From: Rickettsiales bacterium
Lineage (GTDB): Bacteria; Pseudomonadota; Alphaproteobacteria; Rickettsiales; JABSSG01
Length of the DNA: 52,804 nucleotides
Reading direction: 5' to 3'
Assembly (NCBI GenBank): GCA_020049805.1
Contig: JAGVLN010000009.1
Span: forward strand, 1 to 52,804
The position numbers and the translations under genes were made by a program. Of this stretch, positions 40,730-48,794 are shown piece by piece. Position 1 is the stretch's first letter, and each line of letters starts with the position of its first letter. Under the pieces are notes generated by a model. That model was not told where the DNA came from, did no database searches, and was given only the letters and a program-made list of their open reading frames with translations.

Positions 40730-41323
40730 ATGAAAACGCGTATTGAGGTAATGAAAGAGGCAGGTTTAGATCCAGAGCTTATAGCAAGATATGAGAGAAA
40801 TCTTGAACAAGCAAGATCGGTATTTGAAACTAGCATAAGTAAGGTAATTATATATTTGGCAACTGTACAAAATATATCTTTTCCTGATAAAGTTGGTGGG
40901 CATAGTAATATGAGAGGTAAAGATGTTGTTTCAGGACAAATAGGTTCAGGCAAATCTGCTTCTGATCATGGTATAAATCAGGCTAATAAATGGTTAGAAT
41001 TTGTAGCTTTAATTGATCAATCTACAGAGAAGAAGGCGAAAGCTGAGGAATTCTTAAGGAGGTTAGATAAAATTGACAAAGATAGTGAAGAAATTTCTAA
41101 GCCACAAAAACAATCTGGAAGAGAGCATAGTCCAAATACACGTAAACGCGTTGCAGAAGAAAAGGTAGAGGATAAGAAGTTGAATGCTATTAAAAAGCGT
41201 CGAAAATGGGAAAAAGAAAATAGTTCTAAACTTTCAACCTCTTTTGTAGAAAAGCTTAATATGGAAAGGATGAAGGAGGTAAATTTAGGTTCTCCTACTG
41301 GAAGTGGCAAATTTAAGAATTAA
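40730..41323 (+). CDS. Hypothetical basic protein downstream of the TIR gene
   Basis: I do not recognise this 197-residue protein. Residues 1-50 look helical and fairly conserved-type (DPELIARYERNLEQARSVFE). A glycine-rich centre, SGQIGSGKSASDHG, follows. The last 90 residues are highly charged, with basic clusters RKR (138-140) and KKRRK (155-159) that look like a bipartite nuclear-localisation signal. It starts 13 bp after the TIR gene with a ribosome binding site, GGAAA. The pair is probably an operon. It could be a partner or immunity protein, or a host-nucleus-targeted effector. Neither is shown. Confidence 0.6.
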   Translation: MKTRIEVMKEAGLDPELIARYERNLEQARSVFETSISKVIIYLATVQNISFPDKVGGHSNMRGKDVVSGQIGSGKSASDHGINQANKWLEFVALIDQSTEKKAKAEEFLRRLDKIDKDSEEISKPQKQSGREHSPNTRKRVAEEKVEDKKLNAIKKRRKWEKENSSKLSTSFVEKLNMERMKEVNLGSPTGSGKFKN

Positions 41324-42026
41324 ATTTTGCTGCTAAATCAAAGATAATAATTTCTGATTTTTCTTTGGCCTGAAACTTTAAAGCCGATTCTTGGCAAATT
41401 TCAGCGCCATCGCCTTGATTAAGTGTTTGATCGTTTAAGGTAATAGTGCCACGAGCTATTTGTAGCCAAGTTATTCGTTCTGGATCTGGTTCATAATTAA
41501 AAGAATGATCTGGTTCGAGATCAAGTACATACATGGATGCGTCTTGGTGAATAGTTAAACTATCATCCAGGCCATCATGTGAAGCAAGCAGGGTTAGGGT
41601 ATTTACTTGCCGTTTTTGGGAAAAATCCTTTTGCTCATAACTTGGCGGAAGGCCAGTTTTTTCTGGTACAATCCAAATTTGTAATAAATGGACGGGCTGA
41701 TCAGGTTGAGGGTTAAATTCGCTATGAATAATGCCAGTGCCGGCTGACATACGTTGCACTTCTCCTGGTTTAATAATGGAACCGGTGCCTAAAGAATCTT
41801 TATGCTCTAATGATCCTTCTAAAATATAAGTTATGATTTCCATATTGCGATGCGGATGCGAATCAAAACCAGTTCCGCCTTTGACGATATCTTCATTGAT
41901 AACTCTGAGCGCCCCGACGTTAGTATATTCAGGATCATAATAATGGGCAAAGCTGAAAGTATGTTTACTATCTAACCAGTTAGTTTGGGTTTTTCCTCGG
42001 TCTTGGCTTTTACGGATTTTGATCAT
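41313..42026 (-). CDS. Pirin-family protein
   Basis: A 237-residue pirin, a two-domain cupin. The metal-binding first domain shows GFDSHPHRNMEIITYILEGS (about residues 54-73) and GEVQRMSAGTGIIHSEFNP (about 88-106), giving the histidine and glutamate ligands. A second, less conserved cupin follows. Bacterial pirins can act as quercetinases or redox-linked regulators. It converges with the basic protein gene, overlapping its 3' end by 11 bp. Confidence 0.93.
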   Translation of the reverse strand: MIKIRKSQDRGKTQTNWLDSKHTFSFAHYYDPEYTNVGALRVINEDIVKGGTGFDSHPHRNMEIITYILEGSLEHKDSLGTGSIIKPGEVQRMSAGTGIIHSEFNPQPDQPVHLLQIWIVPEKTGLPPSYEQKDFSQKRQVNTLTLLASHDGLDDSLTIHQDASMYVLDLEPDHSFNYEPDPERITWLQIARGTITLNDQTLNQGDGAEICQESALKFQAKEKSEIIIFDLAAKFNS

Positions 42027-42089
42027 TAAGGAGCTCCGTTAATAACATTAATATTATATTGTAAAATTTTCATTTTTTATAGCGATTAT

Positions 42090-42923
42090 TTATAAATTTA
42101 GTTCAGTTATTTGTCTTGCTCCCTCATCTAAAATAAGAGGCATTTCTGTTATCATGGGACTGAGTAAAATTTCGTTTAACATGACAATAATATTATCAAA
42201 AATATCTAGGCAATCATTAATACTAAACACTATAAGTTTACCTTTATCATCTACTCCATTATTATGAGCTGAATTTCTAATATTAGTAAACCTTTTTAAG
42301 ATTGTAATATGTTTTGAAGAGTTATCAATTCTATAGAACTTTAAAATCTTCTTTGCTTTGCTAACAAAGCCTTTGGGGATATCTGGTAAGTCTTTAAACT
42401 CGTATAGTTTTCTTTGGAATGCTTCATAATTATTATTACTAATTTTTTTTAGTTCACCCAAAATCTGTTCTGCTTTAGGTATTATTAATTCATTAGGTGT
42501 TCTTTCATTTGATGGTAACAACTTACTGAATAGGTGGTCTATTGCAAAGTAAGATTTTTGAATTAAGCTATTAATAATAAAATTTTCTATTAATTTAGCA
42601 GTAGAAGATCTATTAAATTCTGATCCAATAGTATTTGGTAGTATATTGCTATATATTTTATTTTCATCTGAATTGTAATTTAATTCTAGATAGTACCATC
42701 TGTTAAAGCAATTGAGTATGGTACTAGAGCATAATAGATATTTACTCAAAGCGGACAAACACACGAGTCGTGCTTCATTTGGTTCATCTCCCCTAAGTTT
42801 TTGATTGCTTTTTAATACAATGCTTTCTTTTAATTGTTCTACGCGTATACGTCGTTCTTCTATTGTTAGTGCATACACTGGGAATCTGCCATCGCTTTGT
42901 TTTTTGTGTTTGATCTCAGTCAT
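42090..42923 (-). CDS. HEPN-like hypothetical protein
   Basis: A 277-residue helical protein without clear family. It contains RNSAHNNG at residues 216-223, an R-N-x-x-H motif of the kind seen in HEPN and related RNase or abortive-infection domains. The remaining text is alpha-helical, with AIDHLFSKLL and RFTNIRNSAH helices. It begins 109 bp from tRNA-Ser and has no obvious partner. A role in phage defence or as an RNase toxin is possible but based on one motif. Confidence 0.5.
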   Translation of the reverse strand: MTEIKHKKQSDGRFPVYALTIEERRIRVEQLKESIVLKSNQKLRGDEPNEARLVCLSALSKYLLCSSTILNCFNRWYYLELNYNSDENKIYSNILPNTIGSEFNRSSTAKLIENFIINSLIQKSYFAIDHLFSKLLPSNERTPNELIIPKAEQILGELKKISNNNYEAFQRKLYEFKDLPDIPKGFVSKAKKILKFYRIDNSSKHITILKRFTNIRNSAHNNGVDDKGKLIVFSINDCLDIFDNIIVMLNEILLSPMITEMPLILDEGARQITELNL

Positions 42924-43020
42924 AAATTAATAGCCTTTAGAAAAATTATTTAACGTAAATGTTTTATGTCTAACTATTTTTTATTTCTCTATTATGTAAT
43001 ATAAGTAAGTAAAATATCTC

Positions 43021-43111
43021 TGGCGGAGAGAGAGGGATTCGAACCCTCGGTATAGCAAAGCTATACAACGGTTTTCGAGACCGCCCCATTCAACCGCTCT
43101 GGCATCTCTCC
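43021..43111 (-). tRNA. tRNA-Ser (anticodon CGA)
   Basis: The reverse strand folds as a 91-base tRNA with a long variable arm. The acceptor stem is GGAGAGA with TCTCTCC, followed by discriminator G and an encoded CCA. The anticodon loop CTCGAAA gives anticodon CGA, which reads the serine codon UCG. The variable arm is GTATAGC-TTT-GCTATAC, a 7-bp stem. The T-arm is GAGGGTTCGAATCCCTC. It fills the gap of about 300 bp between 42924 and 43232, with AT-rich flanks holding nothing else I can identify. Confidence 0.97.
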
Positions 43112-43232
43112 TAATTTTGGTTACTCTAACTAAACAAGGAAGTTTTTGCAAATATATATCTTATGAAGATAAATTTCAAATCTGCTCATAATTATATTAT
43201 AATTAACTTAAGCTTAATTGTAGTAGGTAACT

Positions 43233-43952
43233 ATGAAATTTTGGGTTGGTACATCTGGATGGAGTTATAAAAATTGGCAAGGAATTTTTTATCCAAAAGG
43301 AATAAAGTCAACACAATGGTTATCTTATTATGCTGATCATTGTAATACTGTTGAGCTTAATTCGAGTTTCTATAGATTGCCTAACCCAAAATATATAGAA
43401 AATTGGGCTAATAATACGCCGGATGATTTTTTATTTGCAGTTAAAGCTTGGGGTCTAATTACTCATCGGCGAAGATTGATAGATTGCCAAGAGAATATTA
43501 AACAATTTTTATCTAATATAAAGGGTTTGAAAAATAAATGTGGTCCTATATTATTTCAATTACCCTATAGTTTTCATAAGAATTTTGATAGGCTAAAAGA
43601 TATTGTAGGTATTTTACCCAAATCTCATAAATATTGTTTTGAATTTCGTCACCCTAGTTGGTGGGATGAGGAAGTATATTCATTACTCAATGCTCACAAT
43701 ATTAGTTTTTGCATTTTTGAAATAGCTAGTTTATTATCGCCACGCATTATTACTGGTGATTTTATTTATGTAAGATTGCATGGGTATGAAGAAGCGTATA
43801 AGGGTAGATATAGTGATTCCGTTCTATTAGAATGGAAGGAATGGATTAAGCAACAAGCAAAAGATACTTATTTTTATTTTGATAATACAATGATAAAAGA
43901 TGATGCTATTCAGAATGCGCAAAGTTTTTATAAAATGTTAAGTAAGAAGTGA
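43233..43952 (+). CDS. DUF72-family protein
   Basis: A 239-residue member of the DUF72 family (TIM-barrel fold). It starts MKFWVGTSGWSYKNWQGIFY, the family hallmark. It continues YYADHCNTVELNSSFYRLP, then FRHPSWWDEEVY, and ends YFYFDNTMIKDDAIQNA. Function is uncertain. It overlaps the TSUP gene by one base (TGATG) and is probably cotranslated with it. Confidence 0.9.
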   Translation: MKFWVGTSGWSYKNWQGIFYPKGIKSTQWLSYYADHCNTVELNSSFYRLPNPKYIENWANNTPDDFLFAVKAWGLITHRRRLIDCQENIKQFLSNIKGLKNKCGPILFQLPYSFHKNFDRLKDIVGILPKSHKYCFEFRHPSWWDEEVYSLLNAHNISFCIFEIASLLSPRIITGDFIYVRLHGYEEAYKGRYSDSVLLEWKEWIKQQAKDTYFYFDNTMIKDDAIQNAQSFYKMLSKK

Positions 43953-44707
43953 TGAGTGCGTTAATTTTAGGTTTGATTTCTGGAATGATTTTTGGCTTTA
44001 CTGGTAGTGGAGGAGGAATTATTGCAACTCCATTTTTAATGTATGGCTTAGGAATGAGCGTGCATAATGCTATTGGTATAACTTTATTAACTTTGAGCAC
44101 TACTGCGATAACTGGTCTAGTTCAAAGATTTAGATCCAAAATAATTGACTGGCAGGCAGGTCTGATTATTTCGTTTTTTGGATTATTCTCTTCTGCTCTT
44201 GGTTCTTACTTTAAATATACAATGCCCGCAAAATTGCTTACTATATTACTAGCGCTATTATTCGTGATAATTAGCATTTTAGTATGGATTAATTCTTCTA
44301 AAATTTCTGTGCCGGATTTATCCATACCCAAAAGGAAGCGTTATATTGTATTAGCTTCTATAGGGATAGTAGCAGGGTTTTTAAATGGGTTATTTGGTAT
44401 TAGCGGTGGGGTAATAATTGTACCTACTTTAACATTACTTCTATCTTATACTATGCTTCAGGCTAGCGCGGTATCTATATTAGTTATTTCAATAATCTCA
44501 ACCATAAGTTCTGTAATTCATTTTTACTTAATTTCATCTTCAGAATGGAATAAGGCTTTATCATTTGTTATTGGTAGCATGGTTGGTATGATAATTGCTT
44601 CTAGATATGCTAATAAATTATCTGACAAACTTCTTAAAAGAATGCTTGCGACACTAATTTTTGGGGTGGGCGTAAGTATGTTTATTAATAGCTTCTTTTA
44701 TTCTTAG
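43952..44707 (+). CDS. TSUP-family permease (TauE/SafE)
   Basis: A 251-residue TSUP membrane transporter. The first-repeat motif is GMIFGFTGSGGGIIATPFLM near residue 10-30 and the second-repeat motif is GFLNGLFGISGGVIIVPTLT near residue 145. About eight hydrophobic helices can be drawn. Its ATG overlaps the DUF72 stop codon; a GTG one codon earlier is the alternative. The transported anion is unknown. It is a second, distinct TSUP in this window. Confidence 0.85.
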   Translation: MSALILGLISGMIFGFTGSGGGIIATPFLMYGLGMSVHNAIGITLLTLSTTAITGLVQRFRSKIIDWQAGLIISFFGLFSSALGSYFKYTMPAKLLTILLALLFVIISILVWINSSKISVPDLSIPKRKRYIVLASIGIVAGFLNGLFGISGGVIIVPTLTLLLSYTMLQASAVSILVISIISTISSVIHFYLISSSEWNKALSFVIGSMVGMIIASRYANKLSDKLLKRMLATLIFGVGVSMFINSFFYS

Positions 44708-44910
44708 TAATTCGATCTTTTATATTTAAAAATTAGGCTGTGTGGTGAGTAGTGCTTAAACTCTAATAAAGCATATTTTCGACATTTTGTAAAGTAATAT
44801 ATTTTATAAAATAGTTAATTTTTTAATTATTTAAATTGCATTTTAACGATTTTGATGTTACTATTAAATTAAGTCAGATGGTTGTAGAGATTGGCTTATA
44901 GGAGGATACT

Positions 44911-45444
44911 ATGAGAAATTATTTTAAAATTGTAACATTATTTTGTTCGGCAATAGTTATTAATACAGTTACTTATGCAGCCGATATAGATACTCAAGAT
45001 TATAAAGCAAAACAAAATATAAATGCCAAGATGGAAGATTTTGTTTTGAGCAGTAGTTTTACTTTCGCTCAGCTCAATAGTGATGCGCAAGCCGGAGTGA
45101 AATCTCAATTTGGTCGTGCTAATATTGAACAAGCTTTGGGGGCTAAATTTAAATCCCAAGAAGAATATGAGAAAAAGATTAATCAATTTCTTTATTTCTT
45201 CGAAAAAGGCAAGGGTGGATATAGAGTAAGCTTTTTAGGATTTGATGAAGAAGGATATCCAGTAGAAGGATTAGCATTAGATTCTAAAGCTCCTAAATGG
45301 CATGTAAATCCAGATGCTTTTGGTGATAATAGTCAATCAATAAAAACAGTTGCTGATAATAACATACAATATGAATCAACACCAAGCGCACGTAAGGCGA
45401 TTAATGATTCAATTTATGCAGCTAATATGTCCTTACTCGACTAA
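44911..45444 (+). CDS. Hypothetical secreted protein
   Basis: An unrecognised 177-residue protein with a signal peptide (residues 1-23, hydrophobic VTLFCSAIVINTVTYA, cleavage YAA). It has a strong ribosome binding site, AGGAGG, 6 bp before the ATG. The mature part is hydrophilic and includes YRVSFLGFDEEGYPVEGLAL at about 109-128. No repeats, cysteines or membrane helices follow. A 203-bp AT-rich upstream region (44708-44910) shows no other feature. A strong hairpin terminator follows. It is probably periplasmic or secreted. Confidence 0.65.
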   Translation: MRNYFKIVTLFCSAIVINTVTYAADIDTQDYKAKQNINAKMEDFVLSSSFTFAQLNSDAQAGVKSQFGRANIEQALGAKFKSQEEYEKKINQFLYFFEKGKGGYRVSFLGFDEEGYPVEGLALDSKAPKWHVNPDAFGDNSQSIKTVADNNIQYESTPSARKAINDSIYAANMSLLD

Positions 45445-45472
45445 TTTATAAGATAACAAGAGTTGCTTTCCT

Positions 45473-45510
45473 GATAAGAATTTAGTGATAATTCTCACTA
45501 AATTCTTATC
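45473..45510 (+). terminator. Hairpin terminator between convergent genes
   Basis: A perfect 16-bp stem (GATAAGAATTTAGTGA, 45473-45488; TCACTAAATTCTTATC, 45495-45510) with a 6-base loop TAATTC and a following ATTTTAAT. It lies 28 bp after the secreted protein's stop. Its end overlaps the last two bases of the convergent dacB gene. Confidence 0.75.
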
Positions 45511-46909
45511 ATTTTAATAATATATCAAGTAAATTACCTTCTAAGTCCTTAATCTTAGCGCGATTAGAGAGAAAGTTGTTAGTCATGATTACAAAAGCAT
45601 ATTGGGGATTATTAGGAGGCAAATAATAGCCAGCAAGGGCTGAAACATGTGTAAGGCTGCCGGTTTTAGCAAATATATATTCACTCTTTATTTTTTTAAA
45701 AGTACGATTTTTAACTGTTCCCTCAATACCGCAGATAGGGAGAAGCTCTTTTAAATGAGTGTGTAATATTTTATTTTGGTAAATATGATCTAGTAATGAA
45801 ATTAAATCAAATGGCGAGACCAAATTATGTCTAGATTCACCTGCGCCATCGTATAAAGCTAATTCTTCACGATTCACATGGTTTTGATCCAGGACCTTAT
45901 ATAGAGCAGCTACGCCGTTTTTATCAGAAGCTTCTTGACCAGTATATTTTGCTCCAACAGTTCTAAAAATATTACCTGCAGCTACATTATTTGAATCCTC
46001 TAGGACTAATTTGAGTAAGGTTGTTAAAGGAGGGGATTGATGTGTATAGAGTATATCTGTGCCCGAAGTAACCCCAGGAATGATTTTACCTTCTAGCATA
46101 ATATTTTTTTGCTTTAGTATAATGTTAATATAATCTTCAATCATCTTGTGATTATCAGGTAAGGCAAAGTTTAATTTCACCGGATCCCAATTTTTGGGCA
46201 TACATCCATAAAGTTCATACTGGTTATTCCCTAAATATTTAGATTCAAAGGGGCAGTTACAATCAGTGGAAGCAGTTTTCATATTATTATTTATAGTAAG
46301 AGCAATAGTATCTTTATTGGTAATATTAACCAGAGAATTTATTTGAGAAGGTTGGACTGAGCCTTCAGCACAATTATTATTCACTACAATAGCGCTTTTT
46401 GGCGCAGCATAACAAAAAGGCTGATCATCCCATGTAAAGCCGCCAACAGCACTATCATGATTGTCAAATAAACTGCTATCGATAATAATATCTCCGACAA
46501 TTTGTTTGATTTGTAATTGCTGTAAGCTAGAGAAAATAGTTTCAAGATTTTCTTTAGTTAAAGAAGGGTCACCACTAAATTTTAAATACAAATTTGAATG
46601 TAAAATTTGATCTTGAACATCATGATTATCAGCTAATAAGGTGGTCGTAAATTTATAATCAGGTCCAAGATATTTAAGAGCACCATAAGTTGTATATAAT
46701 TTAGCTACACTTGCTGGTATAAATGAACGATGAGGATGGCGTTCATATATAATTTTGCCGTTATCAAGATTTTGGACTAAAATGCCGACATTTATATCCC
46801 CTTGTTCAGCAATAAGAGTCTCTATTTGAGAATTGAGGTTTTGCTCAGCATTTGACCAGGTTGGCAAGCAAAAAGCTAAATATACTAGTAATAATAGGTA
46901 ATTTGGCAT
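45509..46909 (-). CDS. dacB: D-alanyl-D-alanine carboxypeptidase/endopeptidase (PBP4-type)
   Basis: A 466-residue penicillin-binding protein of the DacB (PBP4, S13) type. It has a signal peptide (about 1-21). The S-x-x-K motif is SVAK (67-70), within FIPASVAKLYTTYGAL. S-N-N is within LEDSNNVAAGN and K-T-G is within IFAKTGSLTHVSAL near 410. It trims D-alanine from, or cleaves cross-links in, peptidoglycan in the periplasm, so this bacterium keeps a murein wall. It is transcribed away from the DUF167 gene, with only 27 bp between. Confidence 0.94.
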   Translation of the reverse strand: MPNYLLLLVYLAFCLPTWSNAEQNLNSQIETLIAEQGDINVGILVQNLDNGKIIYERHPHRSFIPASVAKLYTTYGALKYLGPDYKFTTTLLADNHDVQDQILHSNLYLKFSGDPSLTKENLETIFSSLQQLQIKQIVGDIIIDSSLFDNHDSAVGGFTWDDQPFCYAAPKSAIVVNNNCAEGSVQPSQINSLVNITNKDTIALTINNNMKTASTDCNCPFESKYLGNNQYELYGCMPKNWDPVKLNFALPDNHKMIEDYINIILKQKNIMLEGKIIPGVTSGTDILYTHQSPPLTTLLKLVLEDSNNVAAGNIFRTVGAKYTGQEASDKNGVAALYKVLDQNHVNREELALYDGAGESRHNLVSPFDLISLLDHIYQNKILHTHLKELLPICGIEGTVKNRTFKKIKSEYIFAKTGSLTHVSALAGYYLPPNNPQYAFVIMTNNFLSNRAKIKDLEGNLLDILLK

Positions 46910-46936
46910 ATGATTTATTTTTTATATAGTTGATAT

Positions 46937-47254
46937 ATGTTTACTGAATTATACCCTTTTAAGCAAACTTCTGATGGTATTTATTTGAATATCAAGGTTA
47001 CACCAAAAGCTTCTCAAAATAAAATAGGAAAAGTAATAGCTAGTGAAGAAATAACACAACTTAAAATTTATGTGACTGATCCGCCGCAAGATGGCAAAGC
47101 TAATGATGCTATTATAGCTTTACTTGCTAGAGAATTAGGAATTGGTAAATCTTTAATTACTATAATAAAAGGCCATAATCAGAGGAATAAAGTTTGTTTG
47201 ATTAACAATACTGAGCCACAAACAATATTAACTTTACGTAGTATTAGTTTTTAA
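46937..47254 (+). CDS. DUF167 (YggU) family protein
   Basis: A 105-residue YggU/DUF167 protein. The core runs DGIYLNIKVTPKASQNKIGK near residues 14-33, then DPPQDGKANDAIIALLAREL near 53-72, and GIGKSLITIIKGHNQRNKV. The fold is small alpha/beta; function is not known. Its 3' end overlaps the convergent epimerase-like gene by 11 bp. Confidence 0.9.
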   Translation: MFTELYPFKQTSDGIYLNIKVTPKASQNKIGKVIASEEITQLKIYVTDPPQDGKANDAIIALLARELGIGKSLITIIKGHNQRNKVCLINNTEPQTILTLRSISF

Positions 47255-48206
47255 GAATAATATTATCAAACTTTCTAGGTTTGTATCCAAAATCCTTAGT
47301 TGCTGCTTTATAATCAAATGTTAAATCTTGATTCATACGAGTTGCAATGTTTTTATTCACGCCTGGGTTACTCATTATTTTTCCGTATAAATCCATCATC
47401 CATCCTAACAGTTTAGTTTTAAAAATTAGGGGTTTTTTGTTCATTATTTCAAATACACGTTTTACCATTTGATGATAGGATAGAATCTCGCCTCCGCCCA
47501 GGTTATAAGTTTTATTTTTTATTTTGGAGTTGTTAAGGCAGCAAATTGCTGCCATTGCCAGGTCGTCAGCATGTACTGGCTGTCTTTTGCCTTTAGCCGG
47601 CGGATGAAGCAAAAAGAATTTAAATTTTTCAATGAATTTCTTTATAGCAGTAATATTTTTATCCATACCTACTCCATAAATTAAGGTAGGTCTTAGAATG
47701 ACTAAATCGAAATTCAATTCCTTAGCAATATCGCTTATATTTTTCTCAGAATTTTTTAAAGAAAGTACGAGTGCTTGTTCATAAATATTGCTGCTACTGG
47801 CTTTAGCAATAACTGAAGTAGAGCTGAAACAAATAAGTTTCTTGGTATGTATAAAGTGACTTTTATAATTTACTATATAATTAATTGGTGAAACAAAAAT
47901 TATATATTTAAGATGGGCTTTATAATTATTTAATTCTGAACTATGACATGTTGTAACATTGGGATGAGTAAAATCTAATTTAGTATTATTATATACTATC
48001 AATACCTTAATTCCTAAACTTATTAAGCGTCTTAATATGCATATTCCAACTTGGCTACTTGCACCAAATAAAGCTACTTCTTTTACATGCAATTTTAAAT
48101 CCTTGCCAAAATAGCGATGGTCTAAAGTAGTTATATTAGCTAATAAGGATGATCTTATAGCTTTTAAATCACTTACTTTATTTCTAAAAATCATTAAATT
48201 CTCCAT
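47244..48206 (-). CDS. NAD(P)-dependent epimerase/dehydratase-like protein (atypical SDR)
   Basis: A 320-residue extended or atypical SDR. The nucleotide-binding motif is ALFGASSQVGICILRRLISL (about residues 46-65). The segment CFSSTSVIAKASSSNIYEQAL lies where S-x-Y-x-x-x-K is expected, but the lysine of the usual Y-x3-K is absent. The substrate part shows LRPTLIYGVGMDKN and PVHADDLAMAAI. It resembles NDUFA9-like and sugar-epimerase proteins. It may bind NAD(P) without the normal catalysis. Confidence 0.85.
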   Translation of the reverse strand: MENLMIFRNKVSDLKAIRSSLLANITTLDHRYFGKDLKLHVKEVALFGASSQVGICILRRLISLGIKVLIVYNNTKLDFTHPNVTTCHSSELNNYKAHLKYIIFVSPINYIVNYKSHFIHTKKLICFSSTSVIAKASSSNIYEQALVLSLKNSEKNISDIAKELNFDLVILRPTLIYGVGMDKNITAIKKFIEKFKFFLLHPPAKGKRQPVHADDLAMAAICCLNNSKIKNKTYNLGGGEILSYHQMVKRVFEIMNKKPLIFKTKLLGWMMDLYGKIMSNPGVNKNIATRMNQDLTFDYKAATKDFGYKPRKFDNIILKN

Positions 48207-48270
48207 ATAGTACTATCAATTTAACAAAATAATTGCTAAAATTGAGGTTTATTAATTAAATATTTAAAAG

Positions 48271-48768
48271 ATGAAGCCTGATATCAGCCATTTTAAGCAT
48301 TGTATGGCCAAATTTGCAACTGGAATTACTGTTGTTACAACTTTAGCTGAAAATAATAAGAAAATAGGAGTTACTATTAACTCTTTTAATTCGGTTTCAC
48401 TTAATCCTTTTTTAGTTTTATTTAGCTTAAATAAGTTCTCACATTTTTATTCTTACTTTGATCAAAATCAGCATTGTACAATTAATATTCTAGCTGAAGA
48501 TCAAAAATATTTATCACAGTTATTTACTAAGCTTGTAGATGATAATTGGCAGCAAGTTAAAACTGCTGAAGGCACTTTTACTAGTTCTCCTGCTATAGCT
48601 GATACCATGGCTTTTTTAGAATGTGAAATTTACAGAAAATATGAAGGAGGAGATCATACAATTTTTGTTTGTAAGGTGGTTAATTTAGTTGAACAAAAGG
48701 GCAAAAATCCTCTAATATATTTTGGAAGTGAATATCGGGCTTTGGCTTCTAATAAAAAGCTAGATTAA
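48271..48768 (+). CDS. Flavin reductase family protein
   Basis: A 165-residue flavin reductase domain (FMN-binding split barrel). It begins FKHCMAKFATGITVVTTLAE, then IGVTINSFNSVSLNPFLVLF, where the S-F-x-S-V-S-L-x-P segment is the FMN-binding motif. It ends with GGDHTIFVCKVVNL, including the conserved G-D-H. It supplies reduced flavin to a partner monooxygenase or acts as a general reductase; no partner is nearby. addB starts 26 bp later. Confidence 0.9.
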   Translation: MKPDISHFKHCMAKFATGITVVTTLAENNKKIGVTINSFNSVSLNPFLVLFSLNKFSHFYSYFDQNQHCTINILAEDQKYLSQLFTKLVDDNWQQVKTAEGTFTSSPAIADTMAFLECEIYRKYEGGDHTIFVCKVVNLVEQKGKNPLIYFGSEYRALASNKKLD

Positions 48769-48794
48769 TCTCATATAAATTATCTACAGAGTCT

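Noticed and set aside
40936-40959. Walker-A-like GQIGSGKS (residues 69-76) in the basic protein after the TIR gene.
   Set aside because: It matches the G-x4-GK-S/T letters, but no beta strand precedes it, no Walker B is visible, and a similar GSPTGSGK occurs at the C-terminus. It is more likely low-complexity sequence.
43021-43232. tRNA-Ser as an integration site for a mobile island.
   Set aside because: I found no repeat of the tRNA 3' end nearby and no integrase gene in the window.
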